Shown here: positions 8,344 through 17,370 of the stretch, piece after piece | How positions within the stretch are numbered: the stretch's first letter is position 1 | Layout: the number at the start of each line of letters is the position of its first letter | Assembly (NCBI RefSeq): GCF_000424585.1 | Contig: NZ_AUKE01000004.1 | Location: 186,001 to 250,000, forward strand | DNA length: 64,000 bases | Direction: 5' to 3' | DNA from: Butyrivibrio sp. MC2013 | GTDB lineage: Bacteria > Bacillota > Clostridia > Lachnospirales > Lachnospiraceae | Position numbers and translations under genes: made by a program | The notes under the pieces: generated by a model | Seen by the model: the letters and a program-made list of their open reading frames with translations, nothing else | The model's database searches: none | Told to the model about the DNA's origin: nothing

Positions 8344-10485
8344 TCAGGATTTGCCTGCCTTCTTTTTATCAGGATAATAACTGTCAAGAGCTCTGAATCT
8401 ATCCATTAGCTGGTTCTTGTAATTATTCTCCTTGACCAGGCTTATACGCCTGGATACAAAATCATCCAGCTTCTGCATATACTCATCCTCAGATATATTA
8501 CCCTCAGCCACACCGGTAAGGCCCTTCTCCCAGGATGCAGTCAGTGCGGGATTGAGCATAGGCCTCATGGATAGTGACACTGTCTCATAGACCATTTCGC
8601 CCAGCTGAGTAGGTGTTATGATCTGGGTCTTCTTATTCAGATTCAGGTATTTTATGGCAAAGAGCTTGGAGAGTATTCCTGCCCTGGTGGCAGAAGTACC
8701 TATACCACTGCCCTTTATCTGGCTTCTGAGTTCCTCATCTTCTATAAACTGACCTGCATTTTCCATTGTCAGTATCATGGAACCGGAATTGTATCTCTTG
8801 GGCGGGCTGGTCTCACCCTCTTTTACGTTCATATCCTTTACAGGAAGCTGTGTTCCCTTCCTGATCTTTGAGAGTTCTTCCACAAAGGCTTCATCTGTTA
8901 CTTCTTCATCTTCGCCGCTTTTGTTTTCGCTGCCGGCGCTCTCCTGATCCTCGTCAGCTTTGGCAGATACGCCTGTGCTTTCCTTGGCCTTTTCATCCTT
9001 TTTCTTAAAGAAAGAATAATCCATTACATGCAGATAGCCCTTGGATATCTGCACCTTAAAGCTGGCATAGAAGTGTTCCTCATAAGGCTGTCCATCATCG
9101 CCGGTGCCTGCGAGAGACGGATCAAGACCGGCAAAAAGATCCAGGCTCACCTTCTGGTACTGAGCAGCAGGGAAAAATATAGCAAGAAACCTCCTTACTA
9201 TTATCTCATACACCTTGCGGGCTGTGGGGCTGAGAGATGATAATGCTGACAAGCCCTGTCCTGTAGGTATGATCGCATAGTGATCGGTTATGGCTTTGTC
9301 ATTGCAATATCTGCTCTTTTCTATTGTCTTGTAGGATCCATGTGAAAGTATGCTCTTTGCATAGATAGCAGCCTCTTCATATGATGTCAGACCCTTGATG
9401 TTCTGATCTATGACCTTGCATATAGCTGATGACAATACCCTGGCATCGGTTCTGGGATAGGTTGTCAGTTTCTTTTCATATAATTCCTGAGCTATATTAA
9501 GGGTCTCATCAGGACCTATTTTGAAGAATCTGGAGCAATCATTCTGAAGCTCCGCCAGATTATAGAGAAGAGGAGCATTTTTGGATTCCTTCTTCTTTTC
9601 CACCTTGGCAGCTTTCAAGGTCAGGGGATCCTTTGAAGCACGGCAGAGCTCTATGAGCCTGTCTGCATCCTCCCTTTTCTTGAAGCCCTTTTCAGAATAC
9701 AGAACCGGTGAATTATTGTATTTGCTCTTATCGTTTACTCTCCATTCTGCATCAATAGCCCTGCCTCCTGCATCCACAGAAGCAATCACACGGTAAAAGG
9801 GCGTCTTCACAAAATTTCTGATCTCCCTCTCCCTGTCTACAACGATACCCAGTACACAGGTCATGACACGTCCAACAGAGACTACGCCCTTTGGAGCATT
9901 AAGATAAGTCTTGATATTATAGCCATACTTGAGAGTCAATGCCCTGGAGAAATTGATACCCATCAGGTAATCTTCCTTGGCCCTTAGATATGCAGCAGCT
10001 CCCAGATTGTCATAGGCAGAATCATCCTTGGCTTCCCTGATACCACGCAGTATCTCTTCTTCAGTCTGGGAATCTATCCATACACGCTTGCGTACCTTAT
10101 CTTTGACTCCGGCCTGGCGATCAACCAGTCTGTAAATATATTCTCCCTCTCGTCCCGAGTCGGTGCAGATATATATGGTATCCACATCCTCCCTGTTAAG
10201 TATTCCCGATACGATATTAAACTGCTTCCTGACATCAGGAATAACTTCGTATTTGAATTCCTTTGGGATAAAGGGCAGGGTATCCATAGACCATTTGGCA
10301 AACTTTTCATCATATATTTCCGGATAACTCATTGTCACCAGATGGCCCACGCACCATGTAATTATTGAGTCTTCAGATTCCCAGTAGCCATCTGCTTTCC
10401 TGTATTTGGGACCGCCGCCGTTTTCTATGGCAGCTCCAAATGCCTGGGCCACACTGGGTTTCTCTGCGATATATACTTTCTTCAA
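8344..10485 (-). CDS. topB: Type IA DNA topoisomerase (topoisomerase III)
   Basis: Relaxes negatively supercoiled DNA and decatenates by transient cleavage of one strand. The 713 residues begin with the Toprim motif KKVYIAEKPSVAQAFG, contain CTDSGREGEYIYRLVD, and show the active-site Tyr in KLTTYPRTDARVLS and the ITDHYAIIPTG motif, as in TopB. No C-terminal zinc-finger Cys clusters are present, consistent with topoisomerase III. An acidic low-complexity insert (about residues 500-540, rich in Glu, Asp, Ser and Lys) interrupts the enzyme and is probably a flexible surface loop. The start codon is TTG at 10485, behind AAGAGGTATGG; no in-frame ATG is better placed. Confidence 0.92.
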   Translation of the reverse strand: MKKVYIAEKPSVAQAFGAAIENGGGPKYRKADGYWESEDSIITWCVGHLVTMSYPEIYDEKFAKWSMDTLPFIPKEFKYEVIPDVRKQFNIVSGILNREDVDTIYICTDSGREGEYIYRLVDRQAGVKDKVRKRVWIDSQTEEEILRGIREAKDDSAYDNLGAAAYLRAKEDYLMGINFSRALTLKYGYNIKTYLNAPKGVVSVGRVMTCVLGIVVDREREIRNFVKTPFYRVIASVDAGGRAIDAEWRVNDKSKYNNSPVLYSEKGFKKREDADRLIELCRASKDPLTLKAAKVEKKKESKNAPLLYNLAELQNDCSRFFKIGPDETLNIAQELYEKKLTTYPRTDARVLSSAICKVIDQNIKGLTSYEEAAIYAKSILSHGSYKTIEKSRYCNDKAITDHYAIIPTGQGLSALSSLSPTARKVYEIIVRRFLAIFFPAAQYQKVSLDLFAGLDPSLAGTGDDGQPYEEHFYASFKVQISKGYLHVMDYSFFKKKDEKAKESTGVSAKADEDQESAGSENKSGEDEEVTDEAFVEELSKIRKGTQLPVKDMNVKEGETSPPKRYNSGSMILTMENAGQFIEDEELRSQIKGSGIGTSATRAGILSKLFAIKYLNLNKKTQIITPTQLGEMVYETVSLSMRPMLNPALTASWEKGLTGVAEGNISEDEYMQKLDDFVSRRISLVKENNYKNQLMDRFRALDSYYPDKKKAGKS

Positions 10486-10573
10486 ACCATACCTCTTGCC
10501 TAGTTTTATTGATCTTATGATGATCCTTTGATGATCTCAAAAGCTGTCACAAGCTTTTGTCCATAAATATAGA

Positions 10574-10618
10574 ATATGGGAGCTCAATATCAATACAATA
10601 AGAGAGCCCCCATTATCG
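10574..10618 (-). terminator. Weak terminator-like hairpin before topB
   Basis: ATGGGGGCTC pairs with GAGCTCCCAT (one wobble) over a loop of about 20 bases, followed by an AT-rich but not T-only tract. It lies after the stop of the upstream membrane-protein gene. Confidence 0.35.
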
Positions 10619-10685
10619 CTATTTTCTGCTTCTGCATTCTCATGAAGAGAATGTGTTCTTTTGCAATTCCCTATAGGCAATCAGA

Positions 10686-11864
10686 TCAGGCCTGCTGCTT
10701 TTTCTTATCTTCTCTGATCCTTCTTGAAACAGCCTTTGCCTCAGCCTTTGCTGCCTTTTCCTTTTCCTTGGCAGCCTTAAGCTCTTCCTTGCTGGGAGCC
10801 ACATACCTCTCCACTCTTGTATTGCTTGTAATATAGTTCTTGAGCTTGTCCACATTATCAAACATGCCGTCAAGGCGAACATCTCTTGATCCGTCATAAT
10901 AAAGAGTATATTCCTTGCCTTCCCTGGTCAGCTCATAGTTATCAATATCATTTTCAGACAACACTTCTCTGTCCTGGAAGAGACGGTGCACAGCAATACG
11001 TCCCTTGTTGATGACCAGCCTCAGAGTGATCCTGTCTTCAATATAATATGCTGCGATCACAGCAAATACAGTAACCAAAAGAGCTATACCCACTGTAGAA
11101 GCAAAGATTCTGCTGCCAGCGTTGTGGATACGGTCATAGTAAAGGCCATCAACTACAAAAGCACCATATAATACAGCAATCTTCAGAGCTGTCATCAGTA
11201 AATGACTGCTCTTATTCATCTTTACTTCAAAACGTGTATCTGTAGGATTCTCAACCGGATCTGAGAATACATCCTTCCTGTTCTCAAATACAGCACCGGG
11301 ATGAGCTTTCCTTGAGGAAGCAACCAGGAAGAACAGAGCCGCTACCCATACCAGATTGGCAAGGGCAAGAAGCACGATAGCCTTCACGCTGAAATGCCCC
11401 GCAAATCCATACCATACATATGCCACAAGATAGGTCATAGGAGCCAGCTGCAGCAGACCCTCGATCACCAGCATGATGGGGTTATTGTCATGATAAGGAA
11501 TAAATGAGAGCTTCATCATAGTGCCGGGTATCTTGTTGTAATAAACAGGATTAAAGATCCTCCAGAAAAGGAGCCAGATTATACCGCAAAGGATCAGCAT
11601 CATCACAATAGATGCAGTACTATATGAAAAGCCTTCTCTAAGATGCCAATAAATATAATAGATCATGGGAATGCCGCCTGTCATAAGTGACAGATGGAAA
11701 GAAATGCTATTAGCCATACCCTTGACTGTAAGCAGCTTTCCTACAACGAGTCTGAGTATGATAGCGATAAGGCCGATAGCTGCCACATCCCACACACCAA
11801 ACTCTTTGCCCACAAAAGGCATCCAGAGAATCAAAGAATCGACGAGTAACTGTAAGGTAATCAT
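10686..11864 (-). CDS. Polytopic membrane protein with charged C-terminal tail, function unknown
   Basis: A 392-residue protein with about eight membrane segments in two groups (roughly residues 5-130 and 145-290), then a cytosolic domain (about 300-360) and a tail rich in Lys, Ala and Glu (about 362-392) that should form a highly charged helix. I do not recognise a family. The start at 11864 is preferred because AGGGGAGGATTTC sits just upstream, whereas the alternative ATG at 11894 falls directly on the T-tract of the asd terminator and would have no leader. It lies downstream of asd on the same strand but is separated from it by that terminator. Confidence 0.6.
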   Translation of the reverse strand: MITLQLLVDSLILWMPFVGKEFGVWDVAAIGLIAIILRLVVGKLLTVKGMANSISFHLSLMTGGIPMIYYIYWHLREGFSYSTASIVMMLILCGIIWLLFWRIFNPVYYNKIPGTMMKLSFIPYHDNNPIMLVIEGLLQLAPMTYLVAYVWYGFAGHFSVKAIVLLALANLVWVAALFFLVASSRKAHPGAVFENRKDVFSDPVENPTDTRFEVKMNKSSHLLMTALKIAVLYGAFVVDGLYYDRIHNAGSRIFASTVGIALLVTVFAVIAAYYIEDRITLRLVINKGRIAVHRLFQDREVLSENDIDNYELTREGKEYTLYYDGSRDVRLDGMFDNVDKLKNYITSNTRVERYVAPSKEELKAAKEKEKAAKAEAKAVSRRIREDKKKQQA

Positions 11865-11891
11865 TTTTGAAATCCTCCCCTTATTTTTTTC

Positions 11892-11934
11892 CATAAAAAA
11901 ACCGGTCGCCTCCCTATACAGACGACCAGTTAAT
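11892..11934 (-). terminator. Rho-independent terminator after asd
   Basis: On the minus strand AACTGGTCG pairs with CGACCGGTT (one wobble) around a 14-base loop and is followed by seven T residues. It lies about 55 bases past the asd stop. Confidence 0.85.
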
Positions 11935-11987
11935 TATAAAACATTAGCCGGGGAATTTCCACAAGCTATCTTAACTCATTAATGTGA

Positions 11988-13073
11988 TCATTTAGCCTCA
12001 ATGAAGCCAAGAGCCTTGAGAAGCTCTGCACATTCAACAGCACCACCTGCTGCTCCGCGAAGTGTGTTGTGGGACAGGCCTACAAACTTCCAGTCATATA
12101 CGCTGTCTGTACGAAGCCTGCCGATGGATACGCCCATTCCGCCTTCATAATTTACATCCAGAGCTACCTGAGGACGGTTATCCTCTTCCATATACTGGAT
12201 GAACTGTGAGGGAGCTGAAGGAAGCTTCAGTTCCTGAGGAAGACCCTTGAAGTTAACAAGCTTCTCGATGAGCTCTTCCTTAGTAGCTTCTTTACGGAAC
12301 TTAACAAAAGCAGCTGCTGTATGGCCATAAAGTACAGGTACTCTGATGCACTGTGTTGTGATAACAGGGCTCTTTGCAGGTACGATCACGCCGTTCTCGA
12401 TAGAACCGAAGATACGAAGGGGCTCCTGCTCAGACTTCTCTTCTTCACCTGAGATGAAGGGAATAATGTTGCCTACCATCTCGGGCCATTCCTTGAAGTT
12501 CTTGCCTGCACCTGAGATAGCCTGATATGTAGTAGCTACTACTTCGTAGGGATCATACTCTTTCCATGCTGCCAGAGCAGGTGTATATGACTGAATGGAG
12601 CAGTTGGGTTTAACAGCGATGAAGCCCTTAGTGGTTCCCAATCTCTTCTTCTGGAATTCAATGACATCTGTATGTCCGGGATTGATCTCCGGGATGATCA
12701 TGGGAACATCAGGAGTCCAACGATGAGCACTGTTATTGGATACAACAGGAGTCTCAGTCTTTGCATACTCTTCTTCAATAGCCTTGATCTCGTCCTTGGA
12801 CATATTAACAGCTGAAAGGATGAAGTCTACATCAGATGCTACTGTCTTAACATCTGTTACATCCTTGATCACCAGGTTCTTAACAGCTTCAGGCATAGGA
12901 TCATCCATCTTCCAACGATCGCCTACGCTCTCTTCATAGGTCTTGCCAGCACTACGGGGGCTTGCTGCAACAGTTGCTACCTCGAACCAGGGATGATTTG
13001 CAAGAATGGAGATAAATCTCTGTCCAACCATACCTGTTGCGCCAAGAACTGCTACTTTTAACTTATTACTCAT
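11988..13073 (-). CDS. asd: Aspartate-semialdehyde dehydrogenase
   Basis: Reduces aspartyl phosphate to aspartate semialdehyde with NADPH, the branch-point step for lysine, threonine and methionine. The 361 residues start MSNKLKVAVLGATGMVGQRF, giving the Rossmann GATGMVG motif. The catalytic Cys is in KPNCSIQ, and AISGAGKNFKEWPEM and the HTAAAFVKF block complete the active-site region. The sequence pattern is of the archaeal/fungal-like ASADH branch. The start at 13073 is chosen over upstream in-frame codons because AAGGAGCAGG lies seven bases before it. It feeds DapL, encoded at 30446-31705. A three-hairpin repeat lies upstream in the same orientation. Confidence 0.93.
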   Translation of the reverse strand: MSNKLKVAVLGATGMVGQRFISILANHPWFEVATVAASPRSAGKTYEESVGDRWKMDDPMPEAVKNLVIKDVTDVKTVASDVDFILSAVNMSKDEIKAIEEEYAKTETPVVSNNSAHRWTPDVPMIIPEINPGHTDVIEFQKKRLGTTKGFIAVKPNCSIQSYTPALAAWKEYDPYEVVATTYQAISGAGKNFKEWPEMVGNIIPFISGEEEKSEQEPLRIFGSIENGVIVPAKSPVITTQCIRVPVLYGHTAAAFVKFRKEATKEELIEKLVNFKGLPQELKLPSAPSQFIQYMEEDNRPQVALDVNYEGGMGVSIGRLRTDSVYDWKFVGLSHNTLRGAAGGAVECAELLKALGFIEAK

Positions 13074-13257
13074 AATTCCTGCTCCTTGATTGACTTTTAT
13101 TTCTCTTATAATATACCTTACTGCTTTTGAGAATCTTTTTAGCAATTATAGACTCTTCTTAATGATTGTGGAAGAGTTAAAATAACATATTTTCATTCAT
13201 ATTCTGCAGTATTATATAAAAAATGCATAAATATTCATTCTCAAGCTAAATCCAGCG

Positions 13258-13402
13258 AATACATTCTTGGATAAAATATCCAAGAACGTATGCAAATAGG
13301 CCATTTGAGAGCGGCTAGGGCCGCTGGGCCTATTTGCCTGATTCATACTCTCACGAAACACGCAGTAAATGCGTGTTTCTGAAGGTTAATCTAATAATAC
13401 AT
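13258..13402 (-). repeat. Three-hairpin intergenic repeat, copy 3
   Basis: The same three stem-loops as at 4232-4517, on the opposite strand, so that the terminal stem again points towards the next gene (asd). Most differences between copies fall so that stems are kept, for example A to G opposite T in the terminal stem. It occupies most of the gene-free stretch 13074-13433. Confidence 0.85.
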
Positions 13403-13433
13403 ACATATTTCTGAAAGACCCCTCATTTTCGGT

Positions 13434-14816
13434 TTACCTATATTGCGTAATATAATCTTCGTTGATCTTTATAACCTTTTTCATGGCATCAGGGCCGGGA
13501 GCGCCGATGGTAAGCCTCTTTTGCACGCAAGTCGCAAGACTGATGGCATCAAAGACATCACTGTCAAAATGCTCGTCAAAGCCCTTAAGCTCCTCTATGG
13601 TCAGCTCATCTATAGCACAATTCTTGTCTATACAATAAAGGACTATCCTGCCGATCACACTGTGAGCATCCCTGAAGGGTACTCCCTTAACAACCAGATA
13701 GTCAGCCGCATCGGTGGCATTGGTAAAGCCTCTCATAGCGCTCTTCTCCATGACATCCTTATTGAATACCATGGTACGCAGCATATCTGCAAAGAGTGTC
13801 AGGCATCCTATGGCATTGTCCATGGCATCAAAAGCTGCTTCCTTGTCCTCCTGCATATCCTTGTCATATGCAAGGGGGATACCCTTCATTGTAGTAAGAA
13901 GGCTCATGAGATCACCGTAGATCCTGCCTGTCTTGCCCCTTACAAGCTCAGCGATATCAGGATTCTTCTTCTGAGGCATGATTGATGAGCCTGTAGAGTA
14001 GGCATCATCTATGGTCACAAACTGATACTCGTTGGAATTCCAGATGATCACCTCTTCAGCAAAACGTGACAGATGCATCTGCATAATGGAAAGTGCTGAC
14101 AGATACTCAATAAGATAATCCCTGTCAGATACTGTATCCATGGAATTAAGAGTAGGTCCCTTGAAATCCATGAGGGACGCAGTCATATCCCTGTCCAGAG
14201 GATAAGTGGTACCCGCAAGAGCGCCGGAGCCTATGGGGCAATAGTTCATACGCTCCAGTATATCCAGCATCCTTCCGTGATCTCTCTTAAACATTTCCAC
14301 ATAAGCTCCAAGGTGGTGAGCCAAAGTCACAGGCTGTGCCTTCTGAAGATGAGTAAAACCGGGCATATAGGTCTCTATGTGCTCCTTTTGCAGCTCCAAT
14401 AGCACAGAAAGCATATGAATGAGAATATCTGCAGTCTCCTTTACTTTATCCCTGGTATAAAGTCTCATATCCAGAGCTACCTGATCATTTCTGCTCCTGC
14501 CGGTATGCATCTTCTTGCCTGCATCTCCAATCCTCTTTATAAGATTAGCTTCCACGAAGCTGTGAACATCCTCATACTCGCTTGTGATAACAAGAGCGCC
14601 GTTATCTACATCCTTCATTATGGAGTCCAGTCCCTCAAGGATGGCATCCCTTTCCTCTTCATTTATGATCCCGCATGTAGCCAGCATGGTCACATGAGCT
14701 TTGGATCCTCTTATATCCACCTCCAAGAGTCTCTTATCAAAGCTGATGGATGCATTAAAATCCCATGCAAGCTGATCGATATTACCTGTAAATCTTCCGC
14801 CCCAGAGCTGAGCCAT
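13434..14816 (-). CDS. argH: Argininosuccinate lyase
   Basis: Cleaves argininosuccinate to arginine and fumarate, the last step of arginine synthesis. The 460 residues start MAQLWGGRF, the family's standard N-terminus, behind CAGGAGGGAAAGTTA, so 14816 is preferred over the open frame upstream. Signature elements present are HTGRSRNDQVALD, the conserved THLQKAQPVTLAHH and the superfamily signature GSSIMPQKKNPD with the mobile catalytic Ser. No argG or other arginine genes are adjacent. It has its own promoter at 14883-14911. Confidence 0.95.
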   Translation of the reverse strand: MAQLWGGRFTGNIDQLAWDFNASISFDKRLLEVDIRGSKAHVTMLATCGIINEEERDAILEGLDSIMKDVDNGALVITSEYEDVHSFVEANLIKRIGDAGKKMHTGRSRNDQVALDMRLYTRDKVKETADILIHMLSVLLELQKEHIETYMPGFTHLQKAQPVTLAHHLGAYVEMFKRDHGRMLDILERMNYCPIGSGALAGTTYPLDRDMTASLMDFKGPTLNSMDTVSDRDYLIEYLSALSIMQMHLSRFAEEVIIWNSNEYQFVTIDDAYSTGSSIMPQKKNPDIAELVRGKTGRIYGDLMSLLTTMKGIPLAYDKDMQEDKEAAFDAMDNAIGCLTLFADMLRTMVFNKDVMEKSAMRGFTNATDAADYLVVKGVPFRDAHSVIGRIVLYCIDKNCAIDELTIEELKGFDEHFDSDVFDAISLATCVQKRLTIGAPGPDAMKKVIKINEDYITQYR

Positions 14817-14882
14817 TAACTTTCCCTCCTGACACTTTTTGAATAAACGTTCCAAATGATTTTTCATAAATAATAGTGTATT

Positions 14883-14911
14883 TTTATAAAAAAGGCAATT
14901 ACTGATATCAA
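14883..14911 (-). promoter_or_regulatory. Sigma-A type promoter for argH
   Basis: On the minus strand TTGATA is separated by 17 bases from TATAAA, a near-consensus housekeeping promoter. Transcription would begin about 60 bases before the argH ATG. Confidence 0.65.
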
Positions 14912-15073
14912 CTTTTCTCAAATGGCTTAGTGCTTCTGCTTAATAATTGATAGTAAATCCGCACTGACTTTTTTGTCATCTTCAGCTTCACCGGATGCCT
15001 CAGCGACTGGCAAACCCTTGTCCTATATGATATAATTTTCGATTAGATATCATTAATAATAAGCAGGTATAAA

Positions 15074-16501
15074 ATGAACAGGAAAAATTATCCCGTAAGG
15101 CGAGTTTTCGTTATAGATGAGTTTTCGATCATTATAGCCATGTGTCTGGCTATTACCATCAGATATGACGGCGACCTAATCCAATTTCACATTCTGCACA
15201 GCGGACTATATATGTACATTTTGCTGACGCTGTGCATATTTCATGTAATAGTTTTCTACATATATGATCTGAGGAAGCCTTCAATATTCGAGCAGGACCC
15301 TTTCGAAAATCTGATCACCGTAGCCAAGAGCAGATTCATACTCCTGGCCATGTGTATGCTATATCTCTATGTAGCTCAGAGAGGCGTGCAGACTTCGAGA
15401 GTGGTGGTGGGACTCCTCTTTGTATTTAGTGTCATCATAGATTACGCACTGAGGATCATATACAGACATCATCATATAAGACGCTTTGGCCTTGGAGTCA
15501 AAAGACATGTACTCAAGGTCTCTTATCCCTATCCCGATGAAGAGAGTCTTAGAAAGACTATAATCGAAGGCTCCTATGATGACCTTCTGATCCTGCAGGA
15601 CGGAGCTTCCCAGGACGAACTGACTGCCGTCATGAAGGCTGCAGACAGGATAGGCATCAGAGCCTACTGTTCACTAATGGCCGGTTATTATACCGCAAGG
15701 AGCGGTATCGTCACAGACATAAAGAGCTATGCTTCCATACCTATCTCTGTCAGAAAAGATAAATTCCATCTCTTTGGCATAGAATATTCCATAGGACGTA
15801 CAGAAGAAGCAGTACTTCACGTGATCAGACATGCAAAAGAGCTGTCCGGCAAATACGTATGCTTTTCAAATGTACACACCTCTGTCATGGCAAGGGAAAA
15901 TCCTGAATATGCCCATGTGCTCAACGGCTCTGCCTTCACCTTTCCTGATGGCAATCCCATAGCAGTACTCCAGAGAAAAAGAGGTCTGTCAGGTGCCGAT
16001 CGTATAGCCGGGCCCGACTTTATGGAGCATATGTTCAGAAACACTCAGGATGGTAAACTCAGTCATTATTTCTACGGTTCCAAGCAGGAAACCCTGGACA
16101 GATTAAAAGAAAACCTGGAAAAGAGATATCCCGGAATAGTGATCAAGGGAATGTACTCTCCTCCCTTCAGAAAACTCTCCGAAGAAGAAGACAAAGAGCA
16201 TGTGGAAATGATCAATGCTGCCGGAGCTGATATAGTATGGATAGGTCTTGGTGCTCCCAAGCAGGAGAAATGGATGAAAGACCATGAAGACAAGATAGAC
16301 GGCATCATGATGGGCGTTGGTGCAGGCTTTGACTTCCATGCAGGCACCATAAAGCGTGCTCCCGACTGGATCCAGAAGATAGGCTTTGAATGGCTCTACA
16401 GACTCTTCCAGGATCCCTCAAGACTTATCAAGAGATACTTTATAACCAATATTAAATTCTTTTGGTATATAGCTATGGAATCCCTCAAAAAGGGCTGTTA
16501 A
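15074..16501 (+). CDS. Membrane-anchored WecG/TagA/CpsF-family glycosyltransferase
   Basis: A 475-residue fusion. Residues 1-135 hold about four membrane segments (first near 12-28, then 40-65, 88-105 and 110-130), and 145-225 look like the Rossmann-like region that precedes the catalytic part in polyprenyl-phosphate sugar transferases (WcaJ-type). The catalytic sugar-transferase domain of those enzymes is absent. Instead residues about 228-475 are a full WecG/TagA domain with the catalytic Asp in FTFPDGNPIAV, GADRIAGPDFMEH and GLGAPKQEKWM. This family adds ManNAc-type sugars to lipid-linked acceptors for wall teichoic acid or exopolysaccharide. The gene is solitary, ends at a strong terminator, and may serve surface-glycan assembly with the ligase-like gene at 1-1284. 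Confidence 0.85.
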   Translation: MNRKNYPVRRVFVIDEFSIIIAMCLAITIRYDGDLIQFHILHSGLYMYILLTLCIFHVIVFYIYDLRKPSIFEQDPFENLITVAKSRFILLAMCMLYLYVAQRGVQTSRVVVGLLFVFSVIIDYALRIIYRHHHIRRFGLGVKRHVLKVSYPYPDEESLRKTIIEGSYDDLLILQDGASQDELTAVMKAADRIGIRAYCSLMAGYYTARSGIVTDIKSYASIPISVRKDKFHLFGIEYSIGRTEEAVLHVIRHAKELSGKYVCFSNVHTSVMARENPEYAHVLNGSAFTFPDGNPIAVLQRKRGLSGADRIAGPDFMEHMFRNTQDGKLSHYFYGSKQETLDRLKENLEKRYPGIVIKGMYSPPFRKLSEEEDKEHVEMINAAGADIVWIGLGAPKQEKWMKDHEDKIDGIMMGVGAGFDFHAGTIKRAPDWIQKIGFEWLYRLFQDPSRLIKRYFITNIKFFWYIAMESLKKGC

Positions 16502-16541
16502 GAACCAGAGACAAGCAAAGCAAGAAACTTACATATACGGC

Positions 16542-16578
16542 AAAAGGCTATCAGTTCCCGGAACTGATAGCCTTTTTC
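16542..16578. terminator. Bidirectional terminator between glycosyltransferase gene and tRNA-Thr
   Basis: A perfect 16-bp inverted repeat around AAAAGGCTATCAGTTC, with T-runs on both strands, serves the plus-strand glycosyltransferase gene and the minus-strand tRNA gene that converge here. Confidence 0.9.
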
Positions 16579-16598
16579 ATATCAAGCGATCATCATAA

Positions 16599-16671
16599 AG
16601 CTGGAAAAGGGACTCGAACCCTCGACCTACTGATTACGAATCAGTTGCGCTACCAACTGCGCCATTCCAGC
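16599..16671 (-). tRNA. tRNA-Thr (anticodon CGT)
   Basis: The minus strand folds as a standard cloverleaf: acceptor GCTGGAA/TTCCAGC, D-arm GCGCAGTTGGTAGCGC, anticodon stem ACTGA/TCAGT with loop TTCGTAA (anticodon CGT, codon ACG), and T-arm GAGGGTTCGAGTCCCTT. The 3' CCA is not encoded. It converges on the shared terminator at 16542-16578. Confidence 0.95.
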
Positions 16672-16789
16672 ACTTGGCGAACTTTGCCAACAAAGAAGAT
16701 TATACTAGGCCCGCAACTCTTTTGCAAGGCATAGAAGCTATATTTATCAATGCTGCCTGGGCTTAACCAGTCACGAATAATGGTCAAAA

Positions 16790-17254
16790 TCAAAAGCCTT
16801 TCATCAGCTTTGCAAAAGGCCCTATAGCATCCTGGAGGTCCTGTATAGCGGTATTAAGCCCCTCAAAGTCAATCTCAGACATGGACTTGACCGCAGATGT
16901 GAGACTCTCTGTATTATCCTCTACCATAGTATTAAGATTATCACCGGCTGTGGTGATAGTCTCCGTCATGCTATCAATATTATCCAGGGAGCTGCTGGCC
17001 TTATCCACCATATCCTGGGCTGATGTCACTGCTTCAGATACCTTATCAACAGCATCGCTGGCCTTATGAAGAGTGGACATAACCTTTGGCACCACTATAA
17101 TGGCGCATACAGCTATTACAACCGCAATAGCCAGAGTAAAGATCGCAGTCAGTCTTGCCAGATAGGTCTGCTTCTTCTCTACTTCCATCAGCTCTTTAAG
17201 ACTTTTTTCAAGGCTGGTCTGGTCTTCAGATACTTTGCTTTCATGTCCTATCAT
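16790..17254 (-). CDS. Single-pass membrane protein with long heptad-rich domain, function unknown
   Basis: A 154-residue protein with a short charged N-terminus, one membrane segment at about 35-57 (FTLAIAVVIAVCAIIVVP) and an Ala/Ser/Asp-rich stretch with regular hydrophobic spacing (about 60-150) that predicts a coiled coil. The layout resembles DUF948-type or methyl-accepting-like anchored helices, but no known motif is present. It follows mscS on the same strand, 105 bases away across a pair of short repeats. The start has GGGGGAG about 13 bases upstream. Function is not inferable; a structural or envelope-stress role near the channel is only a guess. Confidence 0.6.
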   Translation of the reverse strand: MIGHESKVSEDQTSLEKSLKELMEVEKKQTYLARLTAIFTLAIAVVIAVCAIIVVPKVMSTLHKASDAVDKVSEAVTSAQDMVDKASSSLDNIDSMTETITTAGDNLNTMVEDNTESLTSAVKSMSEIDFEGLNTAIQDLQDAIGPFAKLMKGF

Positions 17255-17288
17255 AGTATTCTTTTAACTCCCCCAAGATTAATAATAA

Positions 17289-17370
17289 GTGCATGGATGC
17301 ACTTCTATGTCATATACAAGGATGTATTTTGACATGTCCAGAAGTGCACGGATGCACTTCTATGTCATAT
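17289..17370. repeat. Pair of 27-base direct repeats, each a small hairpin
   Basis: Positions 17289-17315 and 17344-17370 are the same 27 bases with one mismatch. Each contains the self-complementary AAGTGCA/TGCACTT. The second copy overlaps the last codons and stop of mscS. The intervening bases also contain short inverted stretches. Confidence 0.7.
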
